A stretch of DNA of 64,000 nt from Artocarpus heterophyllus. Lineage: Eukaryota > Streptophyta > Magnoliopsida > Rosales > Moraceae. Made by a program: the position numbers and the translations under genes. The stretch spans positions 23,028,230-23,092,229 of the forward strand of contig CM046341.1 of assembly GCA_025403435.1 (NCBI GenBank), read 5' to 3'. The notes below the pieces were generated by a model. It was not told the origin of the DNA. It made no database searches and was given only the letters and a program-made list of their open reading frames with translations. Shown here in pieces: positions 45,985 to 57,877 of this stretch; the stretch's first letter is position 1; every line of letters begins with the position of its first letter.

Positions 45985-46615
45985 CAATGCAAAAAGTTCT
46001 TTTTAAAAGATTTTTAACAACCGTGACGAAATATTTTGTATTTAATATAACAACTGTTTGTAGAACTTTTGAGTTACTACGACTTAAAGATGTTTATCAT
46101 TGTGAAATTAAAAAAATAATAATAAAAATAAAACTTAAACTTTGAGAGTAAGCTAATAAGAAAGAAAAAAGTGCAAAAACGACGTAACACAACTGGTAGT
46201 TCAAGGAAGTAATCTAATACTTCTTATTGTTTCAATTTGGGATTGGGGATTTGAACTTTAGCAAGTTGCAGTAAATTTGATTAAGTTAAATACACAGCCA
46301 ATTTACCACAAGAAAATTATTAATAGAAGTATTATAAGACGATTGAAAACTTGTTGTCTACGTATATAACTGTTAATTGTCGTATATACATCATTATACA
46401 CTGCCTTTTAACCCTGTTGTATTTAAGAGGAAAAACCAATGTCCTCCATTCATATTATTAAGCACCTTTGGTAGGACTCAGAGAAAAGGGAAAAAAACAA
46501 AAAAAAAAACCTTTGGTAGAATTATAGATAATGATTCTATGGTTAAATTATTATTTATACGGTTAAAGGAGTGAGCCATGTACTAGTGATTTTTAGCGTT
46601 GAACCTTCATTATGT
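45985..46615. repeat. Host segmental duplication, copy 2 (right part)
   Basis: 45985-46215 matches 18400-18620 (AGATTTTTAACAAC, TTTGAGAGTAA, CAAGGAAGTAA) and 46370-46615 matches 21385-21550. Copy 1 has a solo LTR and another insertion between these blocks. Confidence 0.65.
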
Positions 46616-47368
46616 AAGAAAAATTTTCTTTTAGTGAGGTGAGATTTGTGTGTCCTACAAAATATAAGGAATGATTGTAAGTAAATAAAATGGTAATTCT
46701 CACATTCCATTGACACTGATTTTACATCAACGAAAATAAATGCCAAATTTACATAAATGTCTAAGTTTAAAAGTTGTAATTCAATAGTTATTTAGTTATA
46801 TAAAACGATATTTTAGTAATTATATTAATAAGATCACTATTTTTAAGTTAATAACCACAAAAAAAAAATGAGATTGTTTCATTTTACACCATTAAATAGA
46901 TAAATAAACATAAAAAAAGGAAATGAATAATATTTATTCTTATTACTTCATTTTTCTTTCTAATCTCTAATCTCATTACTTTTCCCTCTCCAGTGTTTAA
47001 TCCCATTACTTTTCATATTATATTTCTCTACGGTTTGGTAAAACGCACCCTTTATCTCAACTCCGAGACTCTTCCTTCCTCTTCATTCGTTTGCCACATG
47101 ACACATGACCTCCATTTTGCAACTTGTAATGAAGCTTGGAATGTATGAAACCCTAATGGTGTATGCACTCTCTCATACGTTCAGATAAAAATATTACTTT
47201 TAAGGCGATCAAAATATATGATTAATAAATTAATAATATATTGTTATTAAATAATGTTTATTAATAATAAGGTAAAAATAGTGTTAATTAATAATACATT
47301 TTAAGATTGTATTAAAGTAAATAATGTCCATGCTGAAAGAGTTTTTTTTTTTTTTCTCAATGAGTTTC
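46616..47368. other. AT-rich spacer, nothing recognised
   Basis: No gene. TTTGGTAAAACGCACCC at 47034-47050 looks like a MITE end but no partner end was found. Poly-T at 47341-47355. Confidence 0.4.
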
Positions 47369-47371
47369 TAA

Positions 47372-47488
47372 TGATGCGTTTGTTTTATGATTCGAATCAC
47401 AGTTCGAATCATTTTCCTACAGTATTTTCTCTCACAAAAATTTAAATCTTCATTCAAAATTTTTATTCAAATCTATGAACCAAACTAC
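47372..47488. mobile_element. 117-bp Tourist-like MITE (second copy)
   Basis: Flanked by TAA on both sides (47369-47371 and 47489-47491). Reverse complement closely follows the element at 21999-22115, including GAAGATTTAAATTTTTGTGA and GAGAAAATACTGTAG, and both are 117 bp. Confidence 0.75.
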
Positions 47489-47491
47489 TAA

Positions 47492-47829
47492 AAGGAAATA
47501 AAAAAAATATTGGACACGACTTCAAAATCAAAAAGGGGCAAAAGTAAAAAAGGGGTAAAAAGGGAAGAAAATATTCTCCATAGAGGAGCAATGATCCTCA
47601 CTTCCTTTGTTAGCAGTTAGACTAGAGAAGGAAGATATGCCATCGGGCATCAGAAAGGTTCATAAAGGCGTTAAAGTTTTTTTTATTTTTTTATTTTTTT
47701 TACTTCTAAGTTTTGGATTTGCAAAATAGAGATGAAGACCAGAAACAAGCCAAAACTCCGATGTTACAAAATATGTAGTATGAAGTATGAGCCATGATCC
47801 AACCATGACATAACTGTTGAGTCAGCCAA
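47492..47829. other. Spacer, nothing recognised
   Basis: Purine-rich then T-rich sequence (47675-47701), no frame or repeat I can name. Confidence 0.4.
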
Positions 47830-48860
47830 TATTCGCACACTCAACAGCCAACCCGTTCGTTTTGCGCTATTTTAGGTCATTTTTTTACGTGCTTTTGACC
47901 AACTATAAGGTGAACGAGCAATTTGTGGCTGGCAGGGGAGATAACCACAAGTTAAAGAACGGAGTGGCTCTGTTGGGGTTATGGGATATGTGATCTGGTG
48001 AAGGTCAAGGCCGACGAGGGAAGGATGAGGTCGCTTGGGCAAACAGGGCAAAGCTGAAGCTCATAGGGTCTAAGGAGTTTGAAGGGTGGACAGTTCGATC
48101 TAGGGCTAGAGAGGTCAGATCAAAGGGGGAGATTGGTCGATGGAAAAGGAGGGGGCAAACGAGAAGGATCTAGCTATGGCTGGAAACGAAGGCAGCAAGA
48201 GGAATGGCGAGGGTCTCGGGGGTGGGTTTTTCGAAGTTGACTAGACCTAATCTAGATCTGAGACCGGTGTCCATTGGATCAGCTGTAAGAGGAAGAGCTC
48301 TTCAGAATTATGGTCAAACTTCGGATCGCTAGAAGAGGAAGAGACAATGGAGGTAGCGCACCATTTCTTATGATGTTATCTCATTTTTCTGTTTGGTTTT
48401 CTTTGTTCAATAATGGTGATGATGTTTCTACCGAAATGTAGTTTCTTGCAGTTTTTTTTTTTTTTTTTATTTAGTTTGTAATCAAGGAGGTGGTCTCCAT
48501 ACCTTCAGTCTTGGTTTGTATTGCAAACCCAATGATTCATGTTGATCATGGCGACTTGATATGCATTTATGCTGGTCCTTTGCATGCTCAATAGGGTAGG
48601 TTTGATTTTGGTCGATTTGTGTTATCCATCAGCTGTAGTGGTGTCTTGTAATGAGCCGCTAAAGAGCTCTAATCTGGATGTCAAGCGGGTCATTCCTCTC
48701 TAAAACTTGATGTTGTCTTTTGTCCCTGTGTTTTATTCAATTTTACTAGTAGATCTACTTGTTTGTTTGGGATCATTTGGGCCTATTGGGACGGTGTTAT
48801 GCAACTTCGTTTGTACTAATTTTAGTTAAACAAAGCTTTATTTTCTCAAAAAAAAAACAT
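47830..48860 (+). mobile_element. Possible LINE or retroposed 3' end
   Basis: The segment ends AAACAAAGCTTTATTTTCTC followed by a poly-A run (48848-48858), the usual ending of plant L1-type LINE 3' untranslated regions. The kilobase before it is GC-richer than the neighbours and has no long frame. The start is a guess; target duplications were not found. It could also be a processed pseudogene of an unknown transcript. Confidence 0.4.
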
Positions 48861-48863
48861 TTA

Positions 48864-49536
48864 TGGCCCGTTTGGCAACATGTTTAGAACCACACTGGTA
48901 TGAGCTGTCATTTTTTCATTTGTGGGACAATCAAGGGGACAATAATTGGGTCAAGAGATCTGAATTTCACTAGTATGGTTGAAACTACTTTTACTAAAAA
49001 ATTTTGAGAGAAAATACTATAGCAAAAGAACCACACTAGTATGTGGTTCTAATCATTGCCTCTAATTCACTCGTTAGAGACCCGTATACCCTATTATATA
49101 TATAAAGAAACTTTTCATTATTAGAATTATTCATTTTTTTATCTGTTAGAGTATACTTTATCAGCAAGATGCAAATTCAATGTACTAGATTGCATCAAAA
49201 TCTTGTTAGATTAAGAAGATTATAATATTTTCACATGACTCATTCTAGAAAATTTATGATAGGAAAGGTTTTTTCTTTTCACTATGGTAGTAAAGGCTCC
49301 TTCAGCTATTGACTGGCGTCATTTTCAGCGGTAAGATATTGCTCTCACTTACAAAACAAATCGTTGAAAAATTGATCTAAGAACTAAAAAAGCCTTCAAT
49401 ACCATGGGGAGCGAAAAGGGCAAAAAAAAGAGCCTTTCCTACACTTAAAATTTAGCTTAGTCAAATTTTGACAATTATTTTATTAGCAAGTCACTTTTTC
49501 AAATATTAAACGTGGGACCCTTGAACCAAACGGGCC
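48864..49536. mobile_element. MITE with a secondary insertion
   Basis: TGGCCCGTTTGG at 48864 and CCAAACGGGCCA at 49525-49536 are perfect 12-base inverted repeats; TTA precedes the left end. A second inverted pair lies inside, TTTAGAACCACACTGGTAT near 48884 and ACACTAGTATGTGGTTCTAA ending near 49057. The right part between about 49065 and 49520 looks like a later insert that separated the inner arm from the outer end. Confidence 0.5.
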
Positions 49537-49549
49537 AAAAAAAAACTTA

Positions 49550-49850
49550 TGTTTAGAGTTCTTGTCCTTGCACTTTTAGACGTTTCTAAGACGTTTGTCG
49601 TAGAAACAGATGCATCAGGGTACCGTTGGGAGCTGTTCTCATGCGACGTAGATGCCGATGGTGTATTTTAACCTAGTTTTGTAGCTTAGAGAAAGAATGA
49701 AGTCAATTTATGAACTTGAGTTAATTTAAATAAAAAAAATAAAAACAAAATTCAGAACAGACCAGAGGACCTTGAAATTTCCCTCGGAGCAGCGTGCTTA
49801 GTGAGTCAAGAACATCCAAAGTGGTTATACAAAGGGAGATGTTATAATGA
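49550..49850 (+). pseudogene. Gypsy RNase H fragment
   Basis: LALLDVSKTFVVETDASGY is the classic start of gypsy RNase H (P-F--P--F-VETDASG-G-GAVL), followed after a slip by VGAVLMRR-like sequence and ERMKSIYELEL. A second piece near 49755 reads RTDQRTLKFPSEQR (usually HTDQRSLKFLLEQR). The stretch between (FGV-L and ARH equivalents) is lost. An isolated relic without LTRs. Confidence 0.75.
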
Positions 49851-49999
49851 GCTTCTACCATGAGTTTAATCAGTATTTTGTTAATTATACTCACGGATCT
49901 ATACTTAAATGCTAGTTTTGTATGGTAACATATTTGTGTTCTAATTTTTTATAGAGCTTCTTAGCTTCTTCACTAGTACAAATGGAACCTTCGACTTGA

Positions 50000-51600
50000 C
50001 ATGTGATGTATATTAAACGGCAATTTTAAAGCGTTATTTAACATCTACCTAGGTGACCACTCACGCAAGGTTCAAGACTTTAGACCGATAACTGTACTTC
50101 TGAGTGAATTAATTATGCAGAACTGCTTCGAGAGACTTACGTTTAGAAGAGCCTCAACTAACTAATTTTCTTTATTATTCTTTTTTTTTACGACTGAAGT
50201 GCGAGTGGGCACATGTTGTTCAATTTTCCTCATGGCAATGAACCTCCTTTCAATCACAAGAGAAATCCAAGAATTATTGTTTCTAATGTTGAACAACAAT
50301 TCTATGGGAGTTTTAGAGTTTTTCTCTTAAGAAAATTCTCTCTAAATTTCTTTGATCTGCAAAACGATAAGAACAAGTTTAATATTTATAGTAGTTGTAG
50401 GGCATCAATTCTATTCAAAAAAATTTCCAAATTCATTTATGGATCAAAAGATTGCATCAAAATACGTAAAAATGCGTAAGTTTGCATTGTTGACCAATTG
50501 ATTGGTCCTGTACAACAAGTCGACCTATCAGCGTCAGAGAGCTACCTCTCGTGATTTAGTCATACCAATTGACTCGTCCAAGCCATTGGTCAACCAATTA
50601 TTACCTAATTGGACACTTTTCTCTTTGTTTTTTTTTTTTGACTTGAAAATCTTTTATGGAGCCTTAGTTTTAATTCAAATAACCAATGCAATGGTTACTT
50701 GATTAAAAAGGTCATATAGTGATAATCACACATCAAGTAAAATAAATTAAAAAGATTCAGCATGTTTATCTTAAATTAATTCATGGAATTTATTCAACCG
50801 ACAAATTAACATGAATTATTACAATTCAATCACCCAAATTTGAACATCATACAATTAACATAAACTACCAATTTGTAGGAAAAACACACCTTATCGTTAA
50901 AGGAAAATATATGAGCTAGCAAAGGTGAGCCGATAGCCATATATACATCAAACTCCTATAATAAATGATATGTCCCAGACATGTTTATTTTATAATTATT
51001 AATTCTAATGACACTCCACTAAAAGCTTAGAGCTGTGCTTTTAAACTATATACTAAATTACAAAAATCCAATAAGCTTTTCGTTCATGACATATCATGGT
51101 GTGTAACATCCTCACAGGGCATCCATGATTGGCTTGAGCAAAAGATCCATTTACCTTCCTACTTTTCATTATCTCACTATTGGAATACTTACTATTTATA
51201 ACCAATACAAATAGTAAACCATTCAGTCATACAAATGCATCTAAATGGCTGAGTGCTTCAGTTTTCTAATTCTAGGATAATGCTTATAAGAGGATATCAT
51301 TAACTCTACTTAAAAGCTATGGATTCTATATCTTTGCGGAACGTGTCTACATCATTCAAGAGTCATGTCTTCAATGTATCGGTATGCGTTCCTTTATATA
51401 AGTTAGGATGTCATCCTTTGATACACTGAAAGATACAAGTGAAGAATATGGACCCATTCGTTCATTTTAGGATTAAGATGCAATACACATGATTGTCTAA
51501 AGTGAATTAATTTATTCAAATAGAATTATTAACTAAATTAATTCATCTTTAGCCCCAATCCAAAATATTGTCACTGTTCGATCCTTGAAAAGTGAGTCTA
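50000..51600 (-). repeat. Diverged copia LTR (copy A)
   Basis: Follows the LTRs at 52596-54556 and 56969-59004 in order: AGAGCCTCAACTAACTAATT, ACTGAAGTGCGAGTGGGCAC, a TATAAATA box on the minus strand near 50385, a motif cluster at 50485-50610, ATTTTAATCAAG-like and CACTCCACTAAAAGCTTAGA blocks, TTCATTTTAGGATTAAGATG. Both ends have decayed; similarity is lost near 51590, before the expected LTR start. Confidence 0.7.
50485..50610 (-). promoter_or_regulatory. Motif cluster of copia LTR A, CCAATTG variant
   Basis: TGACCAATTGATTGGTC (a palindrome), GTCGACCTATC, ATACCAATTGACTCGTCC and CATTGGTCAACCAATT occur within 125 bp, about 100 bp upstream (minus sense) of the TATA box. It sits where the sister LTR carries CGGCAGGCCG, but is not GC-rich. 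Confidence 0.4.
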
Positions 51601-52595
51601 ATATAATTTCAAATATAAAATTGTCCAAGCAATAAAGTCACGGTGAGTTCGATGTCGTGTCCTAAGGGAAAAGATCATTTTAAGTTCAACAATATTAAGT
51701 TATTATTATATCCGATGTTTAAGTTGGTTATTTACCGTCATAAAAGAATTTAAAGTAAATTATTTACAAATTATTTATAATTTTTACAAGTTTTGTAAGT
51801 TTTTATAATTTTTGCAAGCTACAAAATTTACGTGGAAATTAACAAATTCCAGAATTTTAACAAAAAATTTTAACCAAAAAAAAAAAAACAATATTCATGA
51901 AAATGCTAAGACTTAAGGATCCATTCTAGTTTTTAACTTAAGTTTATTTAAATTTTTCTAAAACATTTGCTAAAAAAGGTTTAAGAATATACTATGACAT
52001 CCTTCATCTACAACTAATCAAAGTTTATCTAATCATTAATCGTGCCAGTCTATGTCTATAATATAGCAAAAATTTAGGTTTAACAAATTAATAACTTAGC
52101 ATTAGTTGGGAAATTTACCTTGGAAATGGGTCTTAAGCATTTACCATGTCATTCTCTGCCGACGACTAATCAGGAATTACCAATCATTACCTAAGCTAGT
52201 CTATGTCTATAATAATAAATCAAACTCTCTAATTTTACAAGAAATAGCTTAAACTAACTCTAAATACATAGGTTTTATGAGGAGATGATTTTGACATTAT
52301 AATGGCTTAGAAAACTAGAAAAACTAAAATTAATCAAATTAAAACTGCCAGAGCTTCACTCCTTACCTCAACAAACTACCAAAGCTTCCCCCCTTACCTC
52401 AGCAAAAAGAAAACTTAAAAACACATTTTAACAACACAAAACATTACAACTAAGTATAAATATTATAAGACAAAATGGTCACAAAAGTTTCATTATAGAT
52501 TTTGGTTAAGGGAACCTAAATTGCAACTAAATTTTTGAACGAGCTGAAACTAAGACTAATGCCTCTTATTTATACATGTTTGGGTTGCATGCATT
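51601..52595. other. Unclassified non-coding stretch
   Basis: AT-rich, no domain on either strand. TAGTCTATGTCTATAATA occurs twice (near 52045 and 52195) within blocks about 150 bp apart, suggesting a diverged repeat, perhaps the leader or 3' region of a gypsy-like element. No LTR ends found. Confidence 0.35.
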
Positions 52596-54556
52596 TGTTG
52601 AAAAAACAATACATAGCAGAATTTTAAAAATTTTAAGTCTAAGTCTTTTCCAAATAACAAGTTTGACATACTATATAAATAAATTAATAAAAAATCTTAA
52701 GTAGCTTTTAGAATTAGAACCGCACTTCTGACAGGAAAAACTTCCACAGAATTGCTACCGAGAATCGTATCCATAAGAGCTTCAATCAATTAGTCTTATT
52801 TATTATTCTCTTTTGCAAGACTGAAGTGTGGGTATGCACAAGTCGTTCAATTCTTCTCCTTGGCAACATCTCCTTCCAACCACACAAAGGAAAACCAAGT
52901 GCTAAGGTTCAGAATGTTGAACAATAGGCCTTCGAGAGTTTCAGAATTTCTCTCACTAGAATACTCTTTCTAAATTTCTCTGGTGATCTAAATAATAATA
53001 AGAACAAGTATCCTATTTTATAGTAGGTGGTTGGGAGTCAATTCAACTTAGATAAGGCTTCTAAATTCAAAACTGGGTCAAAATCTAAATGAAAATGTAT
53101 AAAATGCATAACAGGGTTTACGATCAGTCGGCATGCCAAACTTGGCCACCAGCATGTCGATCATCGGCTTGTCAACCGTACCAATTTGCGTAACGATTTA
53201 TGCTCGACTGGCCTGTCGAACTAGGACATCGGCCTACCAACAGACGCTAATCTAGAACCCTTTGTAGACCTTATTTAACACGAGAATCTTAGTTAAAGCC
53301 TCATTTTTAATTCAAATAACCCAATAAAAAAGTTATCTAATTAAAATGGTCATATACAGATAATCACATATCAAATAAAATATATCCAAATAATTCAACA
53401 TGTTTATTTTGAATTAATTCACAAAGTTAATGCAACTAATAAACTAACATGAATTATTAAATTCCAATCAACCGAATTTAAGTCAATCTAAAAATTAACA
53501 TAAGCTACCAATATGTAGGAAAATATGTTGTATCATTATAAGAAATAATATAAGTTAGCAAATGGGACTCGATGGAAATATATAGATCAAGCTCTTATAT
53601 CCCATATACATATATTTTATACTTATCAACTCTAATGTTATTCCACTAAAAGCTAAGAGCTATACTCTCAAACTTTATAAAATTACGAAGTTTCAATAGG
53701 CTTATCATCTATGACATATCATAATGTGTGACATTCTTATAGGATATTTATAATTGGCTTTAGGATAAATTTCATTTTACTTTCCCAATTATTTTTATCT
53801 TATATTCCATTATCTCACCATTGGAATAGTTACTATTCATAAATAGTAAACCATTCAGTTACACCTATGTATCCAAATGGTTGAGCGCTCTAGTTTTACA
53901 ATTACAGGATAATGCCCATAAGAGAATATCATTAATTCTACAAAAGACCTATGGATTCTATATCTATGAATAACGAGTCTACGCTAATGAAAAGTCATGT
54001 CTCCAACATACCAGCATACCTACCATCATCTAATTTAATATATCACCCTTTCGTATATCAAAAAACACAAGTCAAAAATACGAGCCCATTAATTCATTTC
54101 AGGATTAAGAAATAACGCATGTGATTGTCTAAAGTGAATTGAGTTAAACAAACAAAATTATTAATCAAATCAATTCAACTCTTTGTCTTGATTTAATATA
54201 TCGTCACATATGACAATATACTAATGTTTCTACTTGCGAAGTCCAACTTCGATGACCAAGACAACATCTCCCTTTAAGGATGTAGACAACATAACAATCT
54301 TAGCATGAATAAAGCGCCCAACTTTATTCCCTCGATTGTGGACCTTGTCATTTAGACTATCATATTTAAGATTCATGTTTTTCGAATAATCTGTCCACTA
54401 ATAGTCTCAGACTTTTGTTTTCTTATCATATATTCAACATAAATGAATATAAAGAGGACAATATTTGATATATGAAAATAAATAATAAACTCTTTATTGA
54501 TTAAATGTCTCCAAAAACTTTTACATTATTTAATCCTTAGGGTACTTAGTCTAACA
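52596..54556 (-). repeat. 3' LTR of the older copia element (copy B)
   Basis: On the minus strand it starts TGTTAGACTAAGTACCC at 54556, right after the polypurine-like AAGTGGTAGAT, and ends TTTTTTCAACA at 52596. 1961 bp. Minus TATAAAATAGG near 53016. Clearly the same family as 56969-59004. Its partner 5' LTR would lie beyond the window. Confidence 0.85.
53115..53250 (-). promoter_or_regulatory. Motif cluster of copia LTR B
   Basis: TCGGCATGCCAA, TTGGCCACCAGCATGTCGA, TCGGCTTGTCAA, GACTGGCCTGTCGAAC and TCGGCCTACCAAC, 100-230 bp upstream (minus sense) of the TATA box near 53016. Degenerate forms of the CGGCAGGCCGA word of LTR C. Confidence 0.5.
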
Positions 54557-56968
54557 ATCTACCACTTGCACTAAGTGAGTAAATATGACATGTTGCATAT
54601 CCCTATAGCCTCTGCATGCTTCTCAAAAACCTTCATTGGCAGTGTCTTTATGAAAGAATCAGCTACATTGTCCTCAGACACGATTTTGCATACAATAACA
54701 TGTCCATCCTCAATGAAATCCTTTATCACATGATACTTTTAATGTATATGTTTATGAAATCTTAGTTCCTTAGCATTAGCTATAGCTACAGTGTTATCAC
54801 AATATAGCGATATCGGCTTACCCATGCCAGGAAAAACCTCAAGATCCCTAAGGAACTCGCGGAGCCACATAACTTCTTTCGAAGCTTCACTAGTTGCCAT
54901 ATATTCGGCCTCCGTCATTGAATCTAAAGTGCAACCTTGCTTAACACATCTCCAAATAAAAGCAGCTCTAACTACAGTAAACACTGAACCTAAAGTCAAT
55001 CTTCTCGAATCCAAACAAGATTGAAAATCCAAATCAGTATATCCAAAAGGTGTTAGATTCTCACCAGAATACACTAGCATAAAACCTCTAGTCCTTCTTA
55101 GATACTTTAAAATACGCTTAATTGTAACCCAATGGTTTGGTCCTGGATCCAATTGAAATCGACTCATTATCCTAACCGTATAACATATGTCTGGTCATGT
55201 GTAAAGCCTTACATACATGAGACTACCTACTATTGAAGCATAAGAGGCCTTCTTTATGTATTCTCTTTCTTCATTAGCCTTTGGAGATTCTTTCTTAGAA
55301 AGAGTAATTCTAGACCTAGATGGTTGCCCACGTTTCTTGGAATTCTCCATTGCATACTTCTCAAGAATCTTATCCATGTAGGTAGTTTGGGATAAAGCTA
55401 TCATTTTGTTCTTCCTATCTTGAAAGATTTAGACACCTAGAACATAATTCGCTTCACCTAAGTCCTTCATATCAAACTACTTAGTCAACTATAATTTGAT
55501 CGATGACAATGCCCCAACGTTATTACCAATAGGCAGAATGTTATTCACATAGAGTAGTAAAAACACCATATTCCCATCCTTAATGTGTTTGTAAGCGCAT
55601 GGCTCATCCACATTTTGTTCGAACGCATAAGTCTTGATCACTTGAAAAAATCTTATGTTCCAAGAACGGGAAGCTTGCTTAAGTTCATAAATAAACTTTA
55701 GCAGCTTACATAACTTATTCTTTCGACCCTTGTATTTGAACCCGTCTAGCTATATCATATATATGATCTTATCAATACAACCATTCAAAAAGGCAGTCTT
55801 GACATCTATTTGTCAAATCTCGTAATCGAGAGCAACAACAATGGATAAGAGAAAGCAGATGGACTTAAGCATGGCTATAGGGCAAAAGGTTTTCTCGTAA
55901 TTGATTCCTTCCTTTTGCATGTATCGCTTTGCTACCGGTCTAGCCTTATAGGTTTTGACTTTCCCATCTACACCTCTTTTCCACTTATAGACCCACTTAC
56001 ACTCTATGGGTTTTACCTTTGGGAAGGTCAACAAGCTCCCAGACTTGATTAGTCTTCATATACTTAATCTCAATGTTCATTGCTTCTGTCTAGAGCTTTG
56101 AATCAACAACCTTTATAGCCTCTTATAAGTGTAAGAATCCCTATCATGTTCAACTGATTCAGCCAAGTAAGTTTCACCATTGAACATATACCTCTCAGGT
56201 TGATGCCCGATCGTCCCACTATGCCGAAGCTCCCTAAGATTTTGTTCGGTCGATTTTTCTATATTGATTGGATTTGTTTCGACTAATAGCGTAAGAATGA
56301 TCAAATCATTCACCAACTCCACGAGTACCACTCTATCACGAAGCCTAATGTCGTTCATGTAACTTTCCTCAAGAAAAGTCGCATCTGTTGAAACCACAAC
56401 TTTATTTTCTTTTAGGTTATAAAAATACCTTTAATCCCTTTTAGATATCCTATAAACACACACACTTTGAACGTGCTTCTAACCTATTTGCTTCCTTGTA
56501 TAGGATATGAACAAGACATCCCTATATGCGAATATGGCTTAAGGATGTCTTCTACCTGTCAATAACTCGTGAGGAGTTTTAGTAACCAATTTTAAAGGCA
56601 CATTGTTCAAAAGATAACATGTGGTTTGTAGTTCATATCCGTAAAAAAATAAAGGTAACATTGAATGACTCATCATGGACTTAACCATGTCCAACAAAAT
56701 CCTATTCTTTCTCTCAGCCATATCATTCTACTACAGAGTGCCAGATGTAGTCAAACAGGATAAAATCTTATTCTTTAATAAGTATTCTATGAACTCATCA
56801 AAGAGGTATTCTCCACCTCGATCGGATCGAAGAGCCTTTATGGGTTTGCCTAATTGCTTTTTTGCTTTAGCTCGAAACTCCTTGAAATTGTCAAAAGTTT
56901 TGCTCTTATGATGTGTTAGGTAGACATGCCCATATCTTGAGTAATCATCAATGAAATTGAAAAGATAC
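54557..56968 (-). pseudogene. Older copia element: RNase H, RT and integrase remnant
   Basis: Minus-strand pol in many pieces. Integrase end at 56539-56721 (AERKNRILLDMVKSMMSHSM, then PHELLTGRRHP). A linker follows at 56113-56397. RT at 55813-56034 reads [20 protein letters not shown], then VAKRYMQKEGINYEKTF. Connection at 55195-55404, and RNase H at 54739-55167 (YLRRTRGFMLVYSGENLTPF, DLDFQSCLDSRR, EAEYMATSEASKEVMWLREF, LYCDNTVAIANAKELRFHK). Stops and slips are frequent and RNase H active-site spacing is damaged. At 56968 it breaks off in the integrase, where the younger copy is inserted. Confidence 0.88.
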
Positions 56969-57365
56969 TGTTGGAAACAAAGTGCACAGCGAAATTTTTA
57001 AAAAATATTTCATCAGAGTAATTTCTAAAACACAAGTTTGACATGTTATATGTATAAATTAAACATATCTTACTAACCTCTGTGTGCTGAAGAACCTTCG
57101 CAACCTATGTAGAGAAGTAACGTTCCAGAAGAGCCTCAACCAATTGATCTTCTTTACTATTCTCTATCCACAACCGGAGTGAGTGTGGGCTCACACGTAC
57201 AGCTCTTCGACCAGTGACTCTCCTTCCAACCAACAGAGAGAACCCAAAGCTAGTGTTCGTGATTTGTGAACAAAAGCTCTCAGAGAGTTTTCAGATGCTC
57301 ACTAGAAGAGTATCAATCTTAATCTCTCAAATTGATCTGAGTAAATCATGAGACTCACTCCCTTT

Positions 57366-57375
57366 TTATACCTAT
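57366..57375 (-). promoter_or_regulatory. TATA box of copia LTR C
   Basis: TATAAAAAGG on the minus strand, in the same position as the TATA boxes of sister LTRs; transcription should start near 57340. Confidence 0.65.
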
Positions 57376-57484
57376 TGGTCCTGGGGTTAGTCCATATCAG
57401 ATTAGGTCTCAAAAACTGGAAACAGAATCAAGTTCGGATCAATATCTGATAAAATCCGTGTGAAAATGCGTAATCTTATCTCCG

Positions 57485-57570
57485 TTGATCGGCAGGCCGA
57501 ACACTCTGATCGGCAGGCCGAACAGGCCAGTTCGGCAGGCCGAACACGTCATCCGGCAGGCCGATCTCCC
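57485..57570 (-). promoter_or_regulatory. CGGCAGGCCGA motif cluster of copia LTR C
   Basis: Four nearly identical copies, each TCGGCAGGCCGAAC or close, spaced 16-28 bp, in otherwise AT-rich DNA, 110-200 bp upstream (minus sense) of the TATA box. CGGC and GCCG arms flank AG. Confidence 0.65.
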
Positions 57571-57715
57571 GAGAAAAAATCTCCGTGAATCTTTTATTTT
57601 CCACCCGAGATTCTAAAGGATAAAGTCTCAGTTTTGATTCAAATAACCCAATAGAGAAGTTATCTGATCAAAACAAACTTTATCAAGATAATCTCTAAGA
57701 AAATAAATCAATTCA

Positions 57716-57877
57716 CAATAATTCTACAAGTTTATCTTGATCTAATTTGTCCAAAAAATTAAATCAACCGATAAACAGACAAGAATTATCTGATCGCAAT
57801 AATTCAACAAGTTTATCTTGAACTAATTTCTTACAAAATTAATTCAACCGATAAACAGACATGAATTATTTGATTCT
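57716..57877 (-). repeat. 81-bp tandem duplication in LTR C
   Basis: Two units starting CAATAATTC (57716 and 57797), each with CAAGTTTATCTTGA and AACCGATAAACAGAC. LTR D has two related units as well; LTR B only one clear unit. Confidence 0.75.

Noticed and set aside
51601..52595. Assignment of this stretch to the LTR family at 18671 and 26998
   Set aside because: Only composition and a few short words agree; no shared ends or ordered blocks found.
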